Numbered from the stretch's first letter, positions 1 through 7,900 are shown. The stretch: DNA of 64,000 nucleotides from Roseivivax marinus (GCF_900109705.1 NZ_FOAI01000014.1:1-64000), one strand, 5' to 3'. Notes: generated by a model not told the origin, from the letters alone. Program-made: numbers and translations.

Positions 1-175
1 CGGACCGGATATTCCTTGTTTTGCTGACCAAAACGGCTTTGGCGGTGCCTGTAACAGGAACAAGCTCGCGAAGCGCGTCCTATCACCGGCACCACTTCCA
101 ACATGGATGGTTTCTCGACCAGGTCCGGCTGGCTTCAGCCGTTTGGATCGGTGCGGGGTGTGCACGTTTGAGAGG

Positions 176-628
176 TCACGCGCGGTCGGCCGAATGTGCA
201 TCGGCGAGACCTGATGCCCACTCGACGATGGCGTCCTGCGGCAGGGCGCCAACCTGTCGGCGAACCTCGCCGCCGTTGCGAAAGGCGATCATGAGCGGGA
301 TCCCACGGATGCCGTAGATCGCGCCCGCCTCCGGGTGGGCCTGCGTGTCGAGCTTGGCAAAGCGGGCGCGGGAGCCGAGTGTCTTGGCGGCACCGGCGAA
401 GGCAGGTGCCATCATCCGGCAGGGGCCGCACCATTCGGCCCAAAAATCCACGACCAGTGGCAGCGTGTCGATGCGGATCGCCTTTTGCAGGATTGGAAGC
501 GTCACCTCGACCGGCGCTGCGGACAAAAGCGGTGTGCCGCATGACCCACATTTCGGGCCGGCCTCGCGCCGCGTCTCGGGGACACGGTTGCCCTGGCCGC
601 AGGACAGGCAGACGAGTTTCAGTGTCAT
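176..628 (-). CDS. trxC: Thioredoxin 2 (zinc-finger thioredoxin)
   Basis: Protein-disulfide reductase of the cytoplasm, 150 residues, the usual TrxC size. The N-terminus carries two Cys pairs, CLSC at 7-10 and CGSC at 27-30, which form the zinc-binding domain that separates TrxC from TrxA. The thioredoxin fold follows, with the catalytic WCGPC at 66-70 and the cis-proline segment GIRGIPL further on. I chose the ATG at 628 because a GGAGA ribosome site lies just upstream and the family starts with this M-x-L-x-L-V-C pattern; an in-frame ATG at 673 would add 15 unrelated residues. It is a single-gene transcript with a Crp/Fnr-like inverted repeat about 60 bases before the start, so it probably belongs to the regulon of the neighbouring genes. 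Confidence 0.93.
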   Translation of the reverse strand: MTLKLVCLSCGQGNRVPETRREAGPKCGSCGTPLLSAAPVEVTLPILQKAIRIDTLPLVVDFWAEWCGPCRMMAPAFAGAAKTLGSRARFAKLDTQAHPEAGAIYGIRGIPLMIAFRNGGEVRRQVGALPQDAIVEWASGLADAHSADRA

Positions 629-689
629 GAGTGTCTCCGGACCGCTCGCGTGTGCACTTTCATCGTAAGCCACCGGCCCGACTCACGTC

Positions 690-703
690 TTGCGCTGCAT
701 CAA
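690..703. promoter_or_regulatory. Crp/Fnr-type box before trxC
   Basis: TTGCGCTGCATCAA matches the Fnr/Dnr-type pattern TTGNN-N4-NNCAA, with a perfect right half (ATCAA). It lies 61 bases upstream of the trxC start and is one of eight such sites in the first 10 kb. Binding is inferred from the pattern and the position only. Confidence 0.5.
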
Positions 704-723
704 TCGTGAATGGCTTTCGCGTG

Positions 724-1473
724 TCACCCCGGGGGTGCCGCAAAACCGCTCAGGAGCGTGCCAACCGCGTAGGCGACCGCTGCCGCGGTGCCGCCGATGG
801 CGAGTGTCTCGGCGCCCGCACGCCACCACGAGCGCAACGACCATCGGCTTTTGAGTGCGCCGATCGTGAAGAAGGTGGCGGCAGTGGCGATCGCCGAAGC
901 GGCGAAGGGCGCCTCGAGTGGCAGGACGAACGGCAACAGCGGCACCGCCCCGGCGGCGAGAAAAGCCACGAAGGTTACGCCCGCCGACATCCCGGCCCGC
1001 GGCGGCGACAGGCTGCGACCGTATTCGTCGGTGACCATGAGGTCGATCCAGCTTTCGCGCCGGCGCGAGATCGCCGTCACCGCATCTGCCAGCACCTGGC
1101 CCTCGAGCCCCTTTGCCGCGAGAATCTGACGCAGCTCCTCGCGCTCGCCCTCCGGCACACGCTCGATGTGGCGGGCCTCGATAGTGCGAATGCGGGCGAC
1201 CTCGTCCGCCTCGGTGCGCGTGGCCGTGAAGTTGCCCAGCGCCATGGACACGCCGTCGGCAAGCACGTTGGCGAGGCCGAGGATGACGATGACCGAAGTC
1301 GGCAGCCCGGCACCCTGGACGCCCGCCACGATGGCGAAGGTGGTCACGGCGCCGTCGATGGCACCGTAGACAGCGTCACCGAGGTGCCCCGGGCTGCGGG
1401 CCGCCGACAGCCGCGCGGCGATCTCGTCTCGTCCATGCCCGTGCTCGAGCGCGGGCTTTGCATCGCGATTCAT
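724..1473 (-). CDS. VIT1/CCC1-family transporter
   Basis: A 249-residue inner-membrane protein of the VIT1/CCC1 family (vacuolar iron/manganese transporter type). Residues 32-51 contain the family pattern [20 protein letters not shown], which begins transmembrane segment 1. About five hydrophobic segments are visible (near 42-58, 60-82, 163-182, 188-207 and 222-245). Between segments 2 and 3 lies a Glu-rich cytoplasmic stretch (about 88-150) of the kind that binds metal in this family. The start overlaps the stop of the upstream cytochrome gene by four bases (ATGA), so it is translationally coupled and the last gene of the usp-hypothetical-cytochrome-transporter operon. The transported ion (Fe2+ or Mn2+) cannot be told from sequence. 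Confidence 0.85.
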   Translation of the reverse strand: MNRDAKPALEHGHGRDEIAARLSAARSPGHLGDAVYGAIDGAVTTFAIVAGVQGAGLPTSVIVILGLANVLADGVSMALGNFTATRTEADEVARIRTIEARHIERVPEGEREELRQILAAKGLEGQVLADAVTAISRRRESWIDLMVTDEYGRSLSPPRAGMSAGVTFVAFLAAGAVPLLPFVLPLEAPFAASAIATAATFFTIGALKSRWSLRSWWRAGAETLAIGGTAAAVAYAVGTLLSGFAAPPG

Positions 1474-1886
1474 TCGGTGCGCTGGATGGTTTCGATAAAC
1501 GCGACAAGGTCGGCGACCGAGCCCTTGTTCACCACGGGCGCCCCGGTCCCGATCGGCCGACGTGCGGGTCCTCGGTCGAAGAGCGGTCCGAACACCGGCA
1601 TGATCACCCCATGGCCGCGCACCTCGGCGCGACCGTCGATGGTCTGTTGCACGGCCTCGGCCGGAAACGCACCGCCATTCCTTTCCGCGATCGTGGTCAG
1701 GTCGGCGGGCTGGACCGACAGGAGGTCGGCAAAGTCGCCGTCACCCCGCGCCGCGGTGCCGTGGCAGCTTTGGCAGAAAACGTCGTAGACGGATCGGCCG
1801 CGCTCGGGCGACGGCGCATCGTCCTCTTGCGCGATGGCAAGACCGGGGAGGGACAGGAACACGATCGCGAGGCGTAGCAGGGTCAT
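1470..1886 (-). CDS. Small monohaem cytochrome c (paralogue 1)
   Basis: Exported c-type cytochrome of 138 residues. A signal peptide (about 1-19, ending LAIA-Q) precedes one haem site, CQSCH at 38-42, followed by G-T-A-A-R-G-D-G and P-A-D-L-T-T-I-A. A later [10 protein letters not shown] segment offers the probable axial Met. It shares a colinear pattern with the cytochromes at 5454 and 7901: CxxCHG, GxG, DLTxIAxR, FP or WP, IDG or VDG, MP, and ExIQ near the end. The ATG at 1886 has an AAAGG ribosome site; the open frame runs further upstream to 1940 without a signal peptide start. It overlaps the VIT-type transporter gene by four bases and sits in the Crp/Fnr-box operon that starts at 3094. 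The electron partner is unknown. Confidence 0.88.
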   Translation of the reverse strand: MTLLRLAIVFLSLPGLAIAQEDDAPSPERGRSVYDVFCQSCHGTAARGDGDFADLLSVQPADLTTIAERNGGAFPAEAVQQTIDGRAEVRGHGVIMPVFGPLFDRGPARRPIGTGAPVVNKGSVADLVAFIETIQRTE

Positions 1887-1929
1887 GGACGAACCTTTCG
1901 TGGGAAACCGGTGGGCGGGCGGGCGACAA

Positions 1930-2223
1930 TCAGCCCGCATCCGGCATGCGCAGCAGGAAAAGGGTGCGCGCCCGGCCGCCGCGCGCGTGCCGCTCGCTTG
2001 CCAGGTAGATCAGCCGGGCACGGTGCAGCACGTCGATTGCACGCGCGCGCCGCTCGTAGGCGCCGCGCACACGCGATCCGCCATGACCCAGCGGCCATGC
2101 GTGTCGCGTGGCGATCCCGGGCACGAGACGCTCGGCCTCGGTCAACGCATGCTGCCAAGCTGCGTCGGCGTCAAGCCAGCGGCGGTAGGCTTGCAGATAA
2201 AGGCGTCGTGCGGTGTCGGTCAT
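1930..2223 (-). CDS. Hypothetical protein, 97 residues
   Basis: I do not recognise a family. It is a basic, largely helical, soluble-looking protein rich in Arg, Ala and Leu, with several Trp and Tyr near the N-terminus (RRLYLQAYRRWLDADAAW). There is no signal peptide, membrane segment or Cys. It lies 37 bases after the upstream universal stress protein gene and 43 bases before the cytochrome c gene on the same strand, so it is most likely co-transcribed with them from the Crp/Fnr box at 3152. The start ATG at 2223 is the first in the frame. Confidence 0.7.
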   Translation of the reverse strand: MTDTARRLYLQAYRRWLDADAAWQHALTEAERLVPGIATRHAWPLGHGGSRVRGAYERRARAIDVLHRARLIYLASERHARGGRARTLFLLRMPDAG

Positions 2224-2260
2224 GCCTGTCCTCCTTGGGCGTTTCCCCTCGGGCGCCCCC

Positions 2261-3094
2261 TCACTTGGAGAACATCACCGGCAGCGCGCTGTCGGTGAGA
2301 AGCTCGCGGGTGACGGCCCCGATGACGAAGTCGTAGGCCCGGGAGTGACCGAAGGCGCCGGTGGCGATGAAACCCGCGCCGACCTCGCGCGCCTCGTCGA
2401 GGATCACCTGCCCGATGTGCCGGGCACCCGGCTCGCGGTGGACGACATTCACGGACACGCCGTGCCGGGTGAGCCCGACGGCAAGATCGTTCATCGGCCC
2501 GTCGGCAAGGTCGTGCGCGCTGGTCGCGCCCACGTTCAGAAGCGTCATCTCGGCGCCCGGTTCCAGCAGCATCAACGCGTCGAAGGCGGCGCGCGCGGCC
2601 TCGCGTGTCGGACTCCAGCCGATCATGGCCCGCTTGCACACATTCTCGAGCGTGGCGCCGTGCGGCAGCATAAGGACCGGCCGGCCCAGCCCCCGGATCA
2701 CCTGCTCCTGGATGTCGTCGAGCTGATGCACGTAGCTCTCGGGCCGGGTCATCACCAACATGTCGGAACCGCGACCCGATTCGAGGATGCGCTCGGCCAC
2801 GGTCTGCATCCCTGCACGCCCCACGCGCCATTCGCCCCTGACGTCCTCGGCCTTCACGGCGGCGTCGAAGACCTCTAGAATCGTCTCGGCCTTGCGCTCC
2901 TGTCGCCTGTCGATCTCGGCCAGGACCTCGGTAGCCATGTAGCCGTCGAGCGTCGGGTAATAGCGCGGATCCGAGGTCACCGTGATCCCGAGGAGATGCG
3001 CGTCGAGCCGCCGCGCCAGCGCCGCGGCCTCCCGCGCGAGGCGATCCGGGGTTTCCACCGTGGTAAAGACGGCGGCGAGGGTTCTGAGCGTCAT
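2261..3094 (-). CDS. Universal stress protein, tandem UspA domains (copy 1)
   Basis: Cytoplasmic 277-residue protein with two UspA-like halves. The second half ends with GAFGHSRAYDFVIGA, which is the G-2x-G-9x-G nucleotide-binding pattern with Ala where Ser/Thr is usual. The start ATG at 3094 is preceded by a strong GGAGG; the open frame extends upstream to 3307 but with non-family sequence. It is the first gene of an operon (usp, hypothetical, cytochrome c, VIT1-type transporter) and has a near-ideal Crp/Fnr box 57 bases ahead. The next gene upstream, at 3189, is a paralogue of identical length. Such Usp proteins are usually induced by oxygen limitation or energy stress; the role here is inferred from context. 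Confidence 0.88.
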   Translation of the reverse strand: MTLRTLAAVFTTVETPDRLAREAAALARRLDAHLLGITVTSDPRYYPTLDGYMATEVLAEIDRRQERKAETILEVFDAAVKAEDVRGEWRVGRAGMQTVAERILESGRGSDMLVMTRPESYVHQLDDIQEQVIRGLGRPVLMLPHGATLENVCKRAMIGWSPTREAARAAFDALMLLEPGAEMTLLNVGATSAHDLADGPMNDLAVGLTRHGVSVNVVHREPGARHIGQVILDEAREVGAGFIATGAFGHSRAYDFVIGAVTRELLTDSALPVMFSK

Positions 3095-3151
3095 GTCGGG
3101 CACCTCCGTTCCTGTCTTCGCCCAGTCTGGACCGCGCCAACCCCGTCCGCC

Positions 3152-3165
3152 TTGATCCCTGTCAA
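3152..3165. promoter_or_regulatory. Crp/Fnr-type box before usp copy 1 operon
   Basis: TTGATCCCTGTCAA is a near-perfect TTGAT-N4-GTCAA element, 57 bases upstream of the usp start at 3094, in the short gap between the two usp genes. Its location fits an activator site near -41.5 of a promoter with a short leader. Confidence 0.6.
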
Positions 3166-3188
3166 AACGGGGTCGGGGCGACGCGGGC

Positions 3189-4022
3189 TCACTTCGACAG
3201 CAAGACCGGACGTTTCGGCGCGTCGAGCAGGTCGCTCGTGACCGCGCCGATGACGAAGTCGTAGACCGCGGAATGGCCGAACGCCCCGGTGACGACAAGC
3301 TCGGCATCGCGCTCGGTCGCGACCTCCATCAGCGTGCGCGAAATCTCTCCGGCCGGGCCGTCGCGGTCGATCAGTTCGGCGCTGTAGCCCAGGCGGTCGA
3401 GGGCGGCTGCAAAGTCCTGACGCGCGTCCATTGCGTGGACCTCGGCGCGGCCACTGCGGACCGCCAGCAGATCGATCCGGGCCCCCGGCGCGGCGAGCGT
3501 CAGGGCGTCGTGCGCGGCGCGGGTGGCCTCGCGCGTGTCGCTCCAGCCGATCAGCAGACGGGACGGCGCGGCGGTCAGCGCGGCATCGCGCGGCATGATC
3601 AACACCGGGCGTCCCGAGAGCCGGATGATCGGAGCGCGCAAGCGGTCGGTCGGCTCGGACGAGCCTCCGTCCCCTTTCGGCGCCATGACGATGACGTCCG
3701 CGGCACGCGTGGCGGCCAATGCGAATTCCTCTGTCGGGGCGGCAACGCGCTCCTGCGCCCGGAACTCGCCGCGCACATCCGCGCGTCGTACGGCCTCCTC
3801 GAACAGGGCGCGGATCGCGTCTGTTTCCTCTGTCTGCCATTTGGCGATGGTCGGGATGACCACCGGGTCGAATCCTGCCGCGTCGTGGACGAAGAACGGC
3901 AGCACGGGCACCACTCCGATCAGGTGGGCATCGAGCCCGCGGGCTAGCTCGCACGCGGCGGGTGCCAGCCACTCGGCCTCGGCGCGGGTGAACAGGATGA
4001 CGGCAAGGGTCTTGGTGGTCAT
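3189..4022 (-). CDS. Universal stress protein, tandem UspA domains (copy 2)
   Basis: A 277-residue paralogue of the protein encoded at 2261-3094, with the same two-domain layout and the same C-terminal GAFGHSAVYDFVIGAVTSDLL signature (G-2x-G-9x-G). The copies are clearly diverged, so this is not a recent duplication. It has its own Crp/Fnr-like box 81 bases upstream, and a second box stands between it and copy 1, so the two copies may be separate transcripts. It is probably a cytoplasmic nucleotide-binding stress protein; no enzymatic activity is evident. Confidence 0.87.
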   Translation of the reverse strand: MTTKTLAVILFTRAEAEWLAPAACELARGLDAHLIGVVPVLPFFVHDAAGFDPVVIPTIAKWQTEETDAIRALFEEAVRRADVRGEFRAQERVAAPTEEFALAATRAADVIVMAPKGDGGSSEPTDRLRAPIIRLSGRPVLIMPRDAALTAAPSRLLIGWSDTREATRAAHDALTLAAPGARIDLLAVRSGRAEVHAMDARQDFAAALDRLGYSAELIDRDGPAGEISRTLMEVATERDAELVVTGAFGHSAVYDFVIGAVTSDLLDAPKRPVLLSK

Positions 4023-4103
4023 TCCGGGTCTCCAGGATGTGGGGCGCGGATCCTCTGCCGCGTCCGGTCTCCCCGAAGATACGCCCGCGGCGCGGGTCGC
4101 TCC

Positions 4104-4117
4104 TTGCGCTCGATCAA
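4104..4117. promoter_or_regulatory. Crp/Fnr-type box before usp copy 2
   Basis: TTGCGCTCGATCAA has a perfect right half (ATCAA) and a TTG left half. It lies 81 bases before the usp start at 4022 and just after the stop of the upstream flavodoxin-fold gene. Confidence 0.48.
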
Positions 4118-4130
4118 TCGCGCACGACCT

Positions 4131-4706
4131 TCAGCGGCCGGCCCGACCCAGCCGCATCACCCGGTCGAGCGCCCGCGCGCGGCGCGCCTCAGATGCCTCG
4201 ACCCCGCCGATCAGCGTCCAGCGGACAGGCGCGATGCCGACGAACCGCAGCACGTTGCGGTCGAAGCTGCGCAACGAGAACGCCCCGAACCAGAAGCGGT
4301 AGGCCGGGGCGGGCATTGCCATGGTCACGATAACCCGCGCCGACCGGCCCCGCAGCAGCCGGCGAAAGCGCCCGTCGGCCTCCAGCCCGACGAAACGCGG
4401 TCGCATTACATGCTCGAGCCATGCCTTCAGCTTCGCCGGCATGGAACCGAGCCAGAGCGGATAGACGAAGACGATGTGTTCGGCGGAACGGATCGCGGCC
4501 TGTGCGGCCGGCACGAAGTCCGGCGGGTCGCCCCCGGTCCACTCCGCGCGCGAATGCAGGAACGACACCGCCTCTGCGCCGATGTCGATGACCTCGACCT
4601 GGTGGCCGCCTGCCCGCGCGCCCGCTGCATAGGCCTGCACCAGGCCGTCGCAGTAATGGCGGCCCGCGCCGTCAGGATGGCCGAGGACGACAAGGATGGA
4701 TGCCAT
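4131..4706 (-). CDS. NAD(P)H quinone reductase, flavodoxin-2 fold
   Basis: A 191-residue cytoplasmic flavoprotein of the NAD(P)H dehydrogenase (quinone)/KefF/MdaB group. The N-terminal ILVVLGHPDGAG is the flavin phosphate-binding loop, and YPLWLGSMPAKLKAWLEHV (about residues 86-104) is the family's second FMN/FAD-contact segment. Two-electron reduction of quinones is the usual reaction. The ATG at 4706 has GGGAGG upstream; the frame is open to 4751 without a better site. A Crp/Fnr-like box lies 69 bases ahead of the start. Its presence beside cytochromes and stress proteins suggests a redox-protective role; the exact substrate is unknown. Confidence 0.82.
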   Translation of the reverse strand: MASILVVLGHPDGAGRHYCDGLVQAYAAGARAGGHQVEVIDIGAEAVSFLHSRAEWTGGDPPDFVPAAQAAIRSAEHIVFVYPLWLGSMPAKLKAWLEHVMRPRFVGLEADGRFRRLLRGRSARVIVTMAMPAPAYRFWFGAFSLRSFDRNVLRFVGIAPVRWTLIGGVEASEARRARALDRVMRLGRAGR

Positions 4707-4775
4707 AAGCGCCTCCCGGGCCGCACAGACGCATTTTGTCTCCGGGAACACTGCCGACCGCTCGCGGCGCCCGCA

Positions 4776-4789
4776 TTGATCCAGCGCAA
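4776..4789. promoter_or_regulatory. Crp/Fnr-type box before the quinone reductase gene
   Basis: TTGATCCAGCGCAA has a perfect TTGAT left half and a CAA right end. It lies 69 bases upstream of the start at 4706, in the gap that separates this gene from the phasin-like gene. Confidence 0.5.
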
Positions 4790-4929
4790 TCGTGCCTCCG
4801 CCTCGACCCGCATAAAGGCGCGATCCCCGTGGTGTTCCGGGGACTGAAGTATCGCACCGGTAGGGGCAGTAAGGGGCGACTCCGTTGGCGTAGCCTGTCC
4901 AGAGATTCGACCCTGTATAAGGCTAATTT

Positions 4930-4961
4930 GGCTCCGGGCCGCAGTTGCGACGGCCGGAGCC
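4930..4961. terminator. GC-rich hairpin after the phasin-like gene
   Basis: GGCTCCGG (4930-4937) pairs with CCGGAGCC (4954-4961), and CCG/CGG extends the stem inside a one-base bulge, with a 9-base loop. It begins about 35 bases beyond the stop of the leftward gene that ends at 4996. There is no T-run, so a Rho-independent terminator is only possible; it may serve as a 3' stability hairpin. The rest of the 289-base gap (4707-4995) shows no gene. Confidence 0.3.
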
Positions 4962-4995
4962 GTCAGGCCCGGCGGAGCGTCGCCATGGTCCCGTG

Positions 4996-5322
4996 CTACT
5001 CGTCCATCACCGCGGCCGCGCCCGGCACCGTGTGCAGCATCTGGACCAGTCGCCCGGCCTCTCGGTGATAGTCCTCCATCATCTTGTGCACATGCCGCAT
5101 CAGCACCACCTGCGCGTCGATCGGGTTGGTGCAGTGGACCAGCTCGCGCTCGGTTTGCACGTCGGCGCGAATACGGTCGGCCCAGAAGGTCCACGCCTCG
5201 CTGCCGATCTGCATCCACGCCTCGGCCGCGCGCAGGCCGGGCCAATCCTCCGGGGATATGGCCCAGGGCATTGTCGCCGCGGTCCCGGCTTCCGTTTTCG
5301 GTGTCGCACTCATCTCGTTCAT
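4996..5322 (-). CDS. Phasin-like small protein
   Basis: A 108-residue, Ala- and Glu-rich, probably helical protein. The pattern (WPGLRAAEAWMQIGSEAWTFWADRIRADVQTERELV, then a helix with MRHVHKMMEDYHREAGRLV) resembles phasin-family proteins that coat polyhydroxyalkanoate granules or act as chaperone-like factors. I chose the ATG at 5322 because AGGAGG lies six bases upstream; an in-frame ATG at 5352 has no such site. The Crp/Fnr box at 5379-5392 stands 56 bases before this start and is shared with the divergent cytochrome gene at 5454. Family assignment is tentative. Confidence 0.68.
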   Translation of the reverse strand: MNEMSATPKTEAGTAATMPWAISPEDWPGLRAAEAWMQIGSEAWTFWADRIRADVQTERELVHCTNPIDAQVVLMRHVHKMMEDYHREAGRLVQMLHTVPGAAAVMDE

Positions 5323-5378
5323 CCAGACCTCCTGCCGCTTGTTCGGGGTCATTCTATTGTCGGCGCGACGCCACCGCC

Positions 5379-5392
5379 TTGATCCGGATCAA
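5379..5392. promoter_or_regulatory. Perfect Fnr-type palindrome in a divergent promoter
   Basis: TTGATCCGGATCAA is an exact TTGAT-N4-ATCAA palindrome. It is placed 56 bases before the leftward phasin-like gene and 61 bases before the rightward cytochrome gene, so one site could serve both directions. It is the best match in the window and the reference for the other, weaker boxes. Confidence 0.68.
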
Positions 5393-5453
5393 GGCCACCG
5401 GACCTTGGTCGGGCTAGAGCGGTAATACGACCGCCGCGACACGGAGCCGGACC

Positions 5454-5885
5454 ATGCGCATCCAAACGATCCTGCTGCCTCTTGTGGTGGCCGTTGCCGC
5501 CTGCGTGGCAGAGGAGCCCGTGATCGACACCTCTCTTGGGCAGGCCACGTTCCAAGACAATTGCGCAGCCTGCCACGGGGCGGGCGGCCGAGGCGACGGC
5601 CCTGCCGCCGATGGAACCGGCACACCGCCTGCGGACCTCACCCGGATCGCCGCGCGAAGGGGTGGCGTCTGGCCGATGCTCGAGGTCATGTCGATCGTCG
5701 ACGGCTACACGAAAACGACCGAGCCACGCCCCGGGATGCCGGTGATCCCCGCGCTGACCGAGGGGCCTCGCGTCATCTTCGACACCGGAAACGGGCAGAC
5801 GACAACGGTCCCGGAATCCCTCCTCGCGGTAACGCGATACCTCGAAACGATCCAGGACCCCCCGCCCCTGCGGCAGGTGCCGTGA
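5454..5885 (+). CDS. Small monohaem cytochrome c, possible lipoprotein (paralogue 2)
   Basis: Exported c-type cytochrome of 143 residues with one haem site, CAACH at 37-41. The signal sequence ends VAVAAC at 12-17, which reads as a lipobox with Cys17 as a possible lipidation site, so it may be membrane-anchored while its paralogues are soluble. The same motif order as in the cytochromes at 1470 and 7901 follows: GxGDG, ADLTRIAARRGG, WP, IVDG, GMPVIP and YLETIQ. It has an insertion of about 20 residues before the C-terminal helix. It is transcribed from the divergent promoter with the perfect Fnr-type palindrome. Partner oxidase or reductase unknown. Confidence 0.87.
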   Translation: MRIQTILLPLVVAVAACVAEEPVIDTSLGQATFQDNCAACHGAGGRGDGPAADGTGTPPADLTRIAARRGGVWPMLEVMSIVDGYTKTTEPRPGMPVIPALTEGPRVIFDTGNGQTTTVPESLLAVTRYLETIQDPPPLRQVP

Positions 5886-5946
5886 CAGCCGTCACGCGTG
5901 ATTTGCGCCCTCATCAGAGACTGATCCGCCGCACGTCGCACTTAGG

Positions 5947-5962
5947 TGTGTCACGTGAAACA
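5947..5962. other. parS-like site (15/16)
   Basis: TGTGTCACGTGAAACA differs from the canonical ParB-binding parS TGTTTCACGTGAAACA at one position. It is intergenic, about 29 kb from the presumed origin and 22 kb from parB, within the distance over which origin-proximal parS sites are usually found. Confidence 0.6.
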
Positions 5963-6023
5963 CGCGCGGTATGCCCGGCTTCGCACGCATGGAGGAACGC
6001 CGCCCTTCGGCTGACCGGCCGCC

Positions 6024-6037
6024 TTGACCGCCGTCAA
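6024..6037. promoter_or_regulatory. Crp/Fnr-type box before the bactofilin-like gene
   Basis: TTGACCGCCGTCAA is a symmetric TTGAC-N4-GTCAA element 53 bases upstream of the start at 6091. The TTGAC half differs from the Fnr TTGAT half by one base and is shared with the site at 7824. Confidence 0.52.
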
Positions 6038-6090
6038 TGTCTCGCAGGTCTCGATCGGCGAAGCTGTCCCGACCATACAGGACAGCCGCC

Positions 6091-7236
6091 ATGCGTCATC
6101 TCCTACTTCTCTTCTGCCTTCTCGGCCTTTCCGCCCCGCGCCCTGCACAGGCGGACACCATGCTGGCCGGGGGTGATCTCTACGTCGCCGGCGCGTCCGA
6201 GGACGCCATTCCCGCAGCGGGCCGAGACCTGATCGCCACCGGGTTCCGGTTGCGTGTAACTGCCCCGGTCGCCGACGACGCCATGCTCTCTGGCGCGGCG
6301 GTCACTGTCAGCCAGTCCGTGGGCGGAGATCTCTCGGCCTTCGGTGGGCGGGTCGCGATCGAGGCCGAGGTCGGCGGAGACCTCTCGGTCAGCGGCTTTT
6401 CGGTCGAAACCGGCCCGGCAGCAGCCGTCGCCGGCAACGTGCGGCTCTCTGGCGGGTCCGTCGAGATTCGCGGGCCGGTGTCGGGTGCGCTGGTGGTGGC
6501 CGGTGGCGAGGTGACGCTTGACGCGCCGGTGGAGGGCGACGTCCGCCTGAGCAGCGGCGCGCTGAGCTTCGGCGAGGCGGCCCGCATCGGAGGGCAGCTG
6601 ACCTACAGCGCGCCGGAACCCATCGATATCCCCGCTTCTGTGGTCCCGGGCGAGCGGGTCACCTTCAATCCGTTCGACGCGAGACATGACGGCGTACGCG
6701 GCGACCGGCACCCCGACTGGTCAATGCCGGGACGTGGCGCGATGATCGGCAGCGCCCTGATAGGCTATGTGTTCTTTCTCGTGGCGGGGGCGCTATTTTT
6801 GACCTTCGTTCCGGACACAGTCGGATCCCTTGACGCCCGGATCGCCACCCGGCCCGCGCTGACGTTCATGATCGGTCTCGCCGGGCTCGGGACCGCGTTC
6901 GGTCTCGTGCCGATCCTCGCGCTATCGGTGATCGGTATTCCGCTGATCCCGGTGATGCTGATGGCCATCGTGTTGCTGTGGATGGCGGGCTACCTGATGG
7001 GCGTCTACGCCATCTCTATGCGAATGCTCTCGGCAATGGCCGGTGACAGCGCGACGCCTGGCACCGCGATGCGCACTGGCGCCCTGGCGGCGGGACTGGC
7101 GGTCGCCATGCTGCTGAACTTCATCCCCGTGCTCGGCTGGGTGCTGAATTTCGCCGCCCTGCTTCTGGGCGTCGGCGCTATCGTGGCCCTTCCATTCGAC
7201 ACGCCTCAGGAGGCGGAAGAGAGCGGAACGTCATGA
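6091..7236 (+). CDS. Bactofilin-like/polymer-forming membrane protein
   Basis: A 381-residue exported or membrane protein of unknown function. A signal peptide (about 1-21, ending AQA) is followed by about 170 residues with regularly spaced V-x-G-D-x-x and G-G-x-V-x-I/L repeats (for example SVGGDLSAFGGRVAIEAEVG), a right-handed beta-helix pattern like bactofilins and other polymer-forming proteins. The C-terminal 170 residues carry about four hydrophobic segments (near 225-245, 265-290, 292-315 and 340-375). The beta-helix is therefore predicted outside and the C-terminus in the membrane. It is controlled by the Crp/Fnr-like box at 6024 and probably co-transcribed with the DUF3775 gene that follows. 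Function unknown; scaffolding is a guess. Confidence 0.72.
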   Translation: MRHLLLLFCLLGLSAPRPAQADTMLAGGDLYVAGASEDAIPAAGRDLIATGFRLRVTAPVADDAMLSGAAVTVSQSVGGDLSAFGGRVAIEAEVGGDLSVSGFSVETGPAAAVAGNVRLSGGSVEIRGPVSGALVVAGGEVTLDAPVEGDVRLSSGALSFGEAARIGGQLTYSAPEPIDIPASVVPGERVTFNPFDARHDGVRGDRHPDWSMPGRGAMIGSALIGYVFFLVAGALFLTFVPDTVGSLDARIATRPALTFMIGLAGLGTAFGLVPILALSVIGIPLIPVMLMAIVLLWMAGYLMGVYAISMRMLSAMAGDSATPGTAMRTGALAAGLAVAMLLNFIPVLGWVLNFAALLLGVGAIVALPFDTPQEAEESGTS

Positions 7237-7332
7237 GCTGTTCCGATGACGGATATCAATGCGCCGGACTGGCGTGCCGTCCACCCTGACGGAACTCCGG
7301 CCCCAGGTACATCACGCAAGGAGCGGACGGTC

Positions 7333-7803
7333 ATGACATCCGATAGCCCGCGACATCCCGCTCTCACCACCACTGAGGACCCGCTGGCCAAAATCGACGC
7401 GCCCGAAGCCACAGACGTCAGCGAGATCGAACTGTCCATCCCCCTCGACACCGTGTGCGCGATCATCGACCTTGCGCACGACCTTATGGGCAAGACCGCG
7501 AGCAGCGGTGACGACGACGAGCCCGACGAGGAAGATGTCCGCCTCTCGGTGCTCGAAGATCGCGGCGACGACCCGGCCGATCTGGAACTGCGCTCGGTCA
7601 TCCATGACCTCGGAATCGAAGCCCGCGTCGATCTCGTCGCGCTCATGTGGCTTGGCCGGGACGGAGGCGACTGGGCAGAGCTACGCCAGATCGCGGAGGA
7701 CGAGCGCAACGGACGGACGGCGGATTACCTCTGCGGCACGCCGCACCTTGCCGATCACCTGGCCTCGGGGCTCGATCTTCTGGGGCGCGGCTGTCCGGCC
7801 TGA
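7333..7803 (+). CDS. DUF3775-family protein
   Basis: A 156-residue acidic cytoplasmic protein that I match, from its C-terminal part, to DUF3775 (ELRSVIHDLGIEARVDLVALMWLGRDGGDW, then LAD.LA.GLDLLG). A very acidic linker (SSGDDDEPDEEDV) lies in the middle. The ATG at 7333 has AAGGAG nine bases before it; an in-frame ATG at 7246 would add 29 residues and starts ten bases after the preceding stop, so that longer form is possible. It lies downstream of the bactofilin-like gene and before the cytochrome/HELVH pair. No function is established for this family. Confidence 0.75.
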   Translation: MTSDSPRHPALTTTEDPLAKIDAPEATDVSEIELSIPLDTVCAIIDLAHDLMGKTASSGDDDEPDEEDVRLSVLEDRGDDPADLELRSVIHDLGIEARVDLVALMWLGRDGGDWAELRQIAEDERNGRTADYLCGTPHLADHLASGLDLLGRGCPA

Positions 7804-7823
7804 AACCCGTTCAGCCTAAACCG

Positions 7824-7837
7824 TTGACCGCGGTCAA
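7824..7837. promoter_or_regulatory. Crp/Fnr-type box before the cytochrome/HELVH operon
   Basis: TTGACCGCGGTCAA is a perfect 14-base palindrome of the TTGAC-N4-GTCAA form, 63 bases before the cytochrome start at 7901. Confidence 0.55.
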
Positions 7838-7900
7838 TGATCGCACCGCCCGACGGGCGCACGGTGGTTCCACACCCCTGCAACCGAAAGGATCGATCCG

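Noticed and set aside
1-175. Open frames at the left edge (for example from 21)
   Set aside because: No ribosome site, no family resemblance, overlaps the 3' end of trxC on the other strand; a gene cut by the edge cannot be supported.
4707-4995. Possible gene or small RNA in the 289-base gap
   Set aside because: No open frame with a ribosome site and no structured RNA pattern that I recognise; only the box at 4776 and the hairpin at 4930 stand out.
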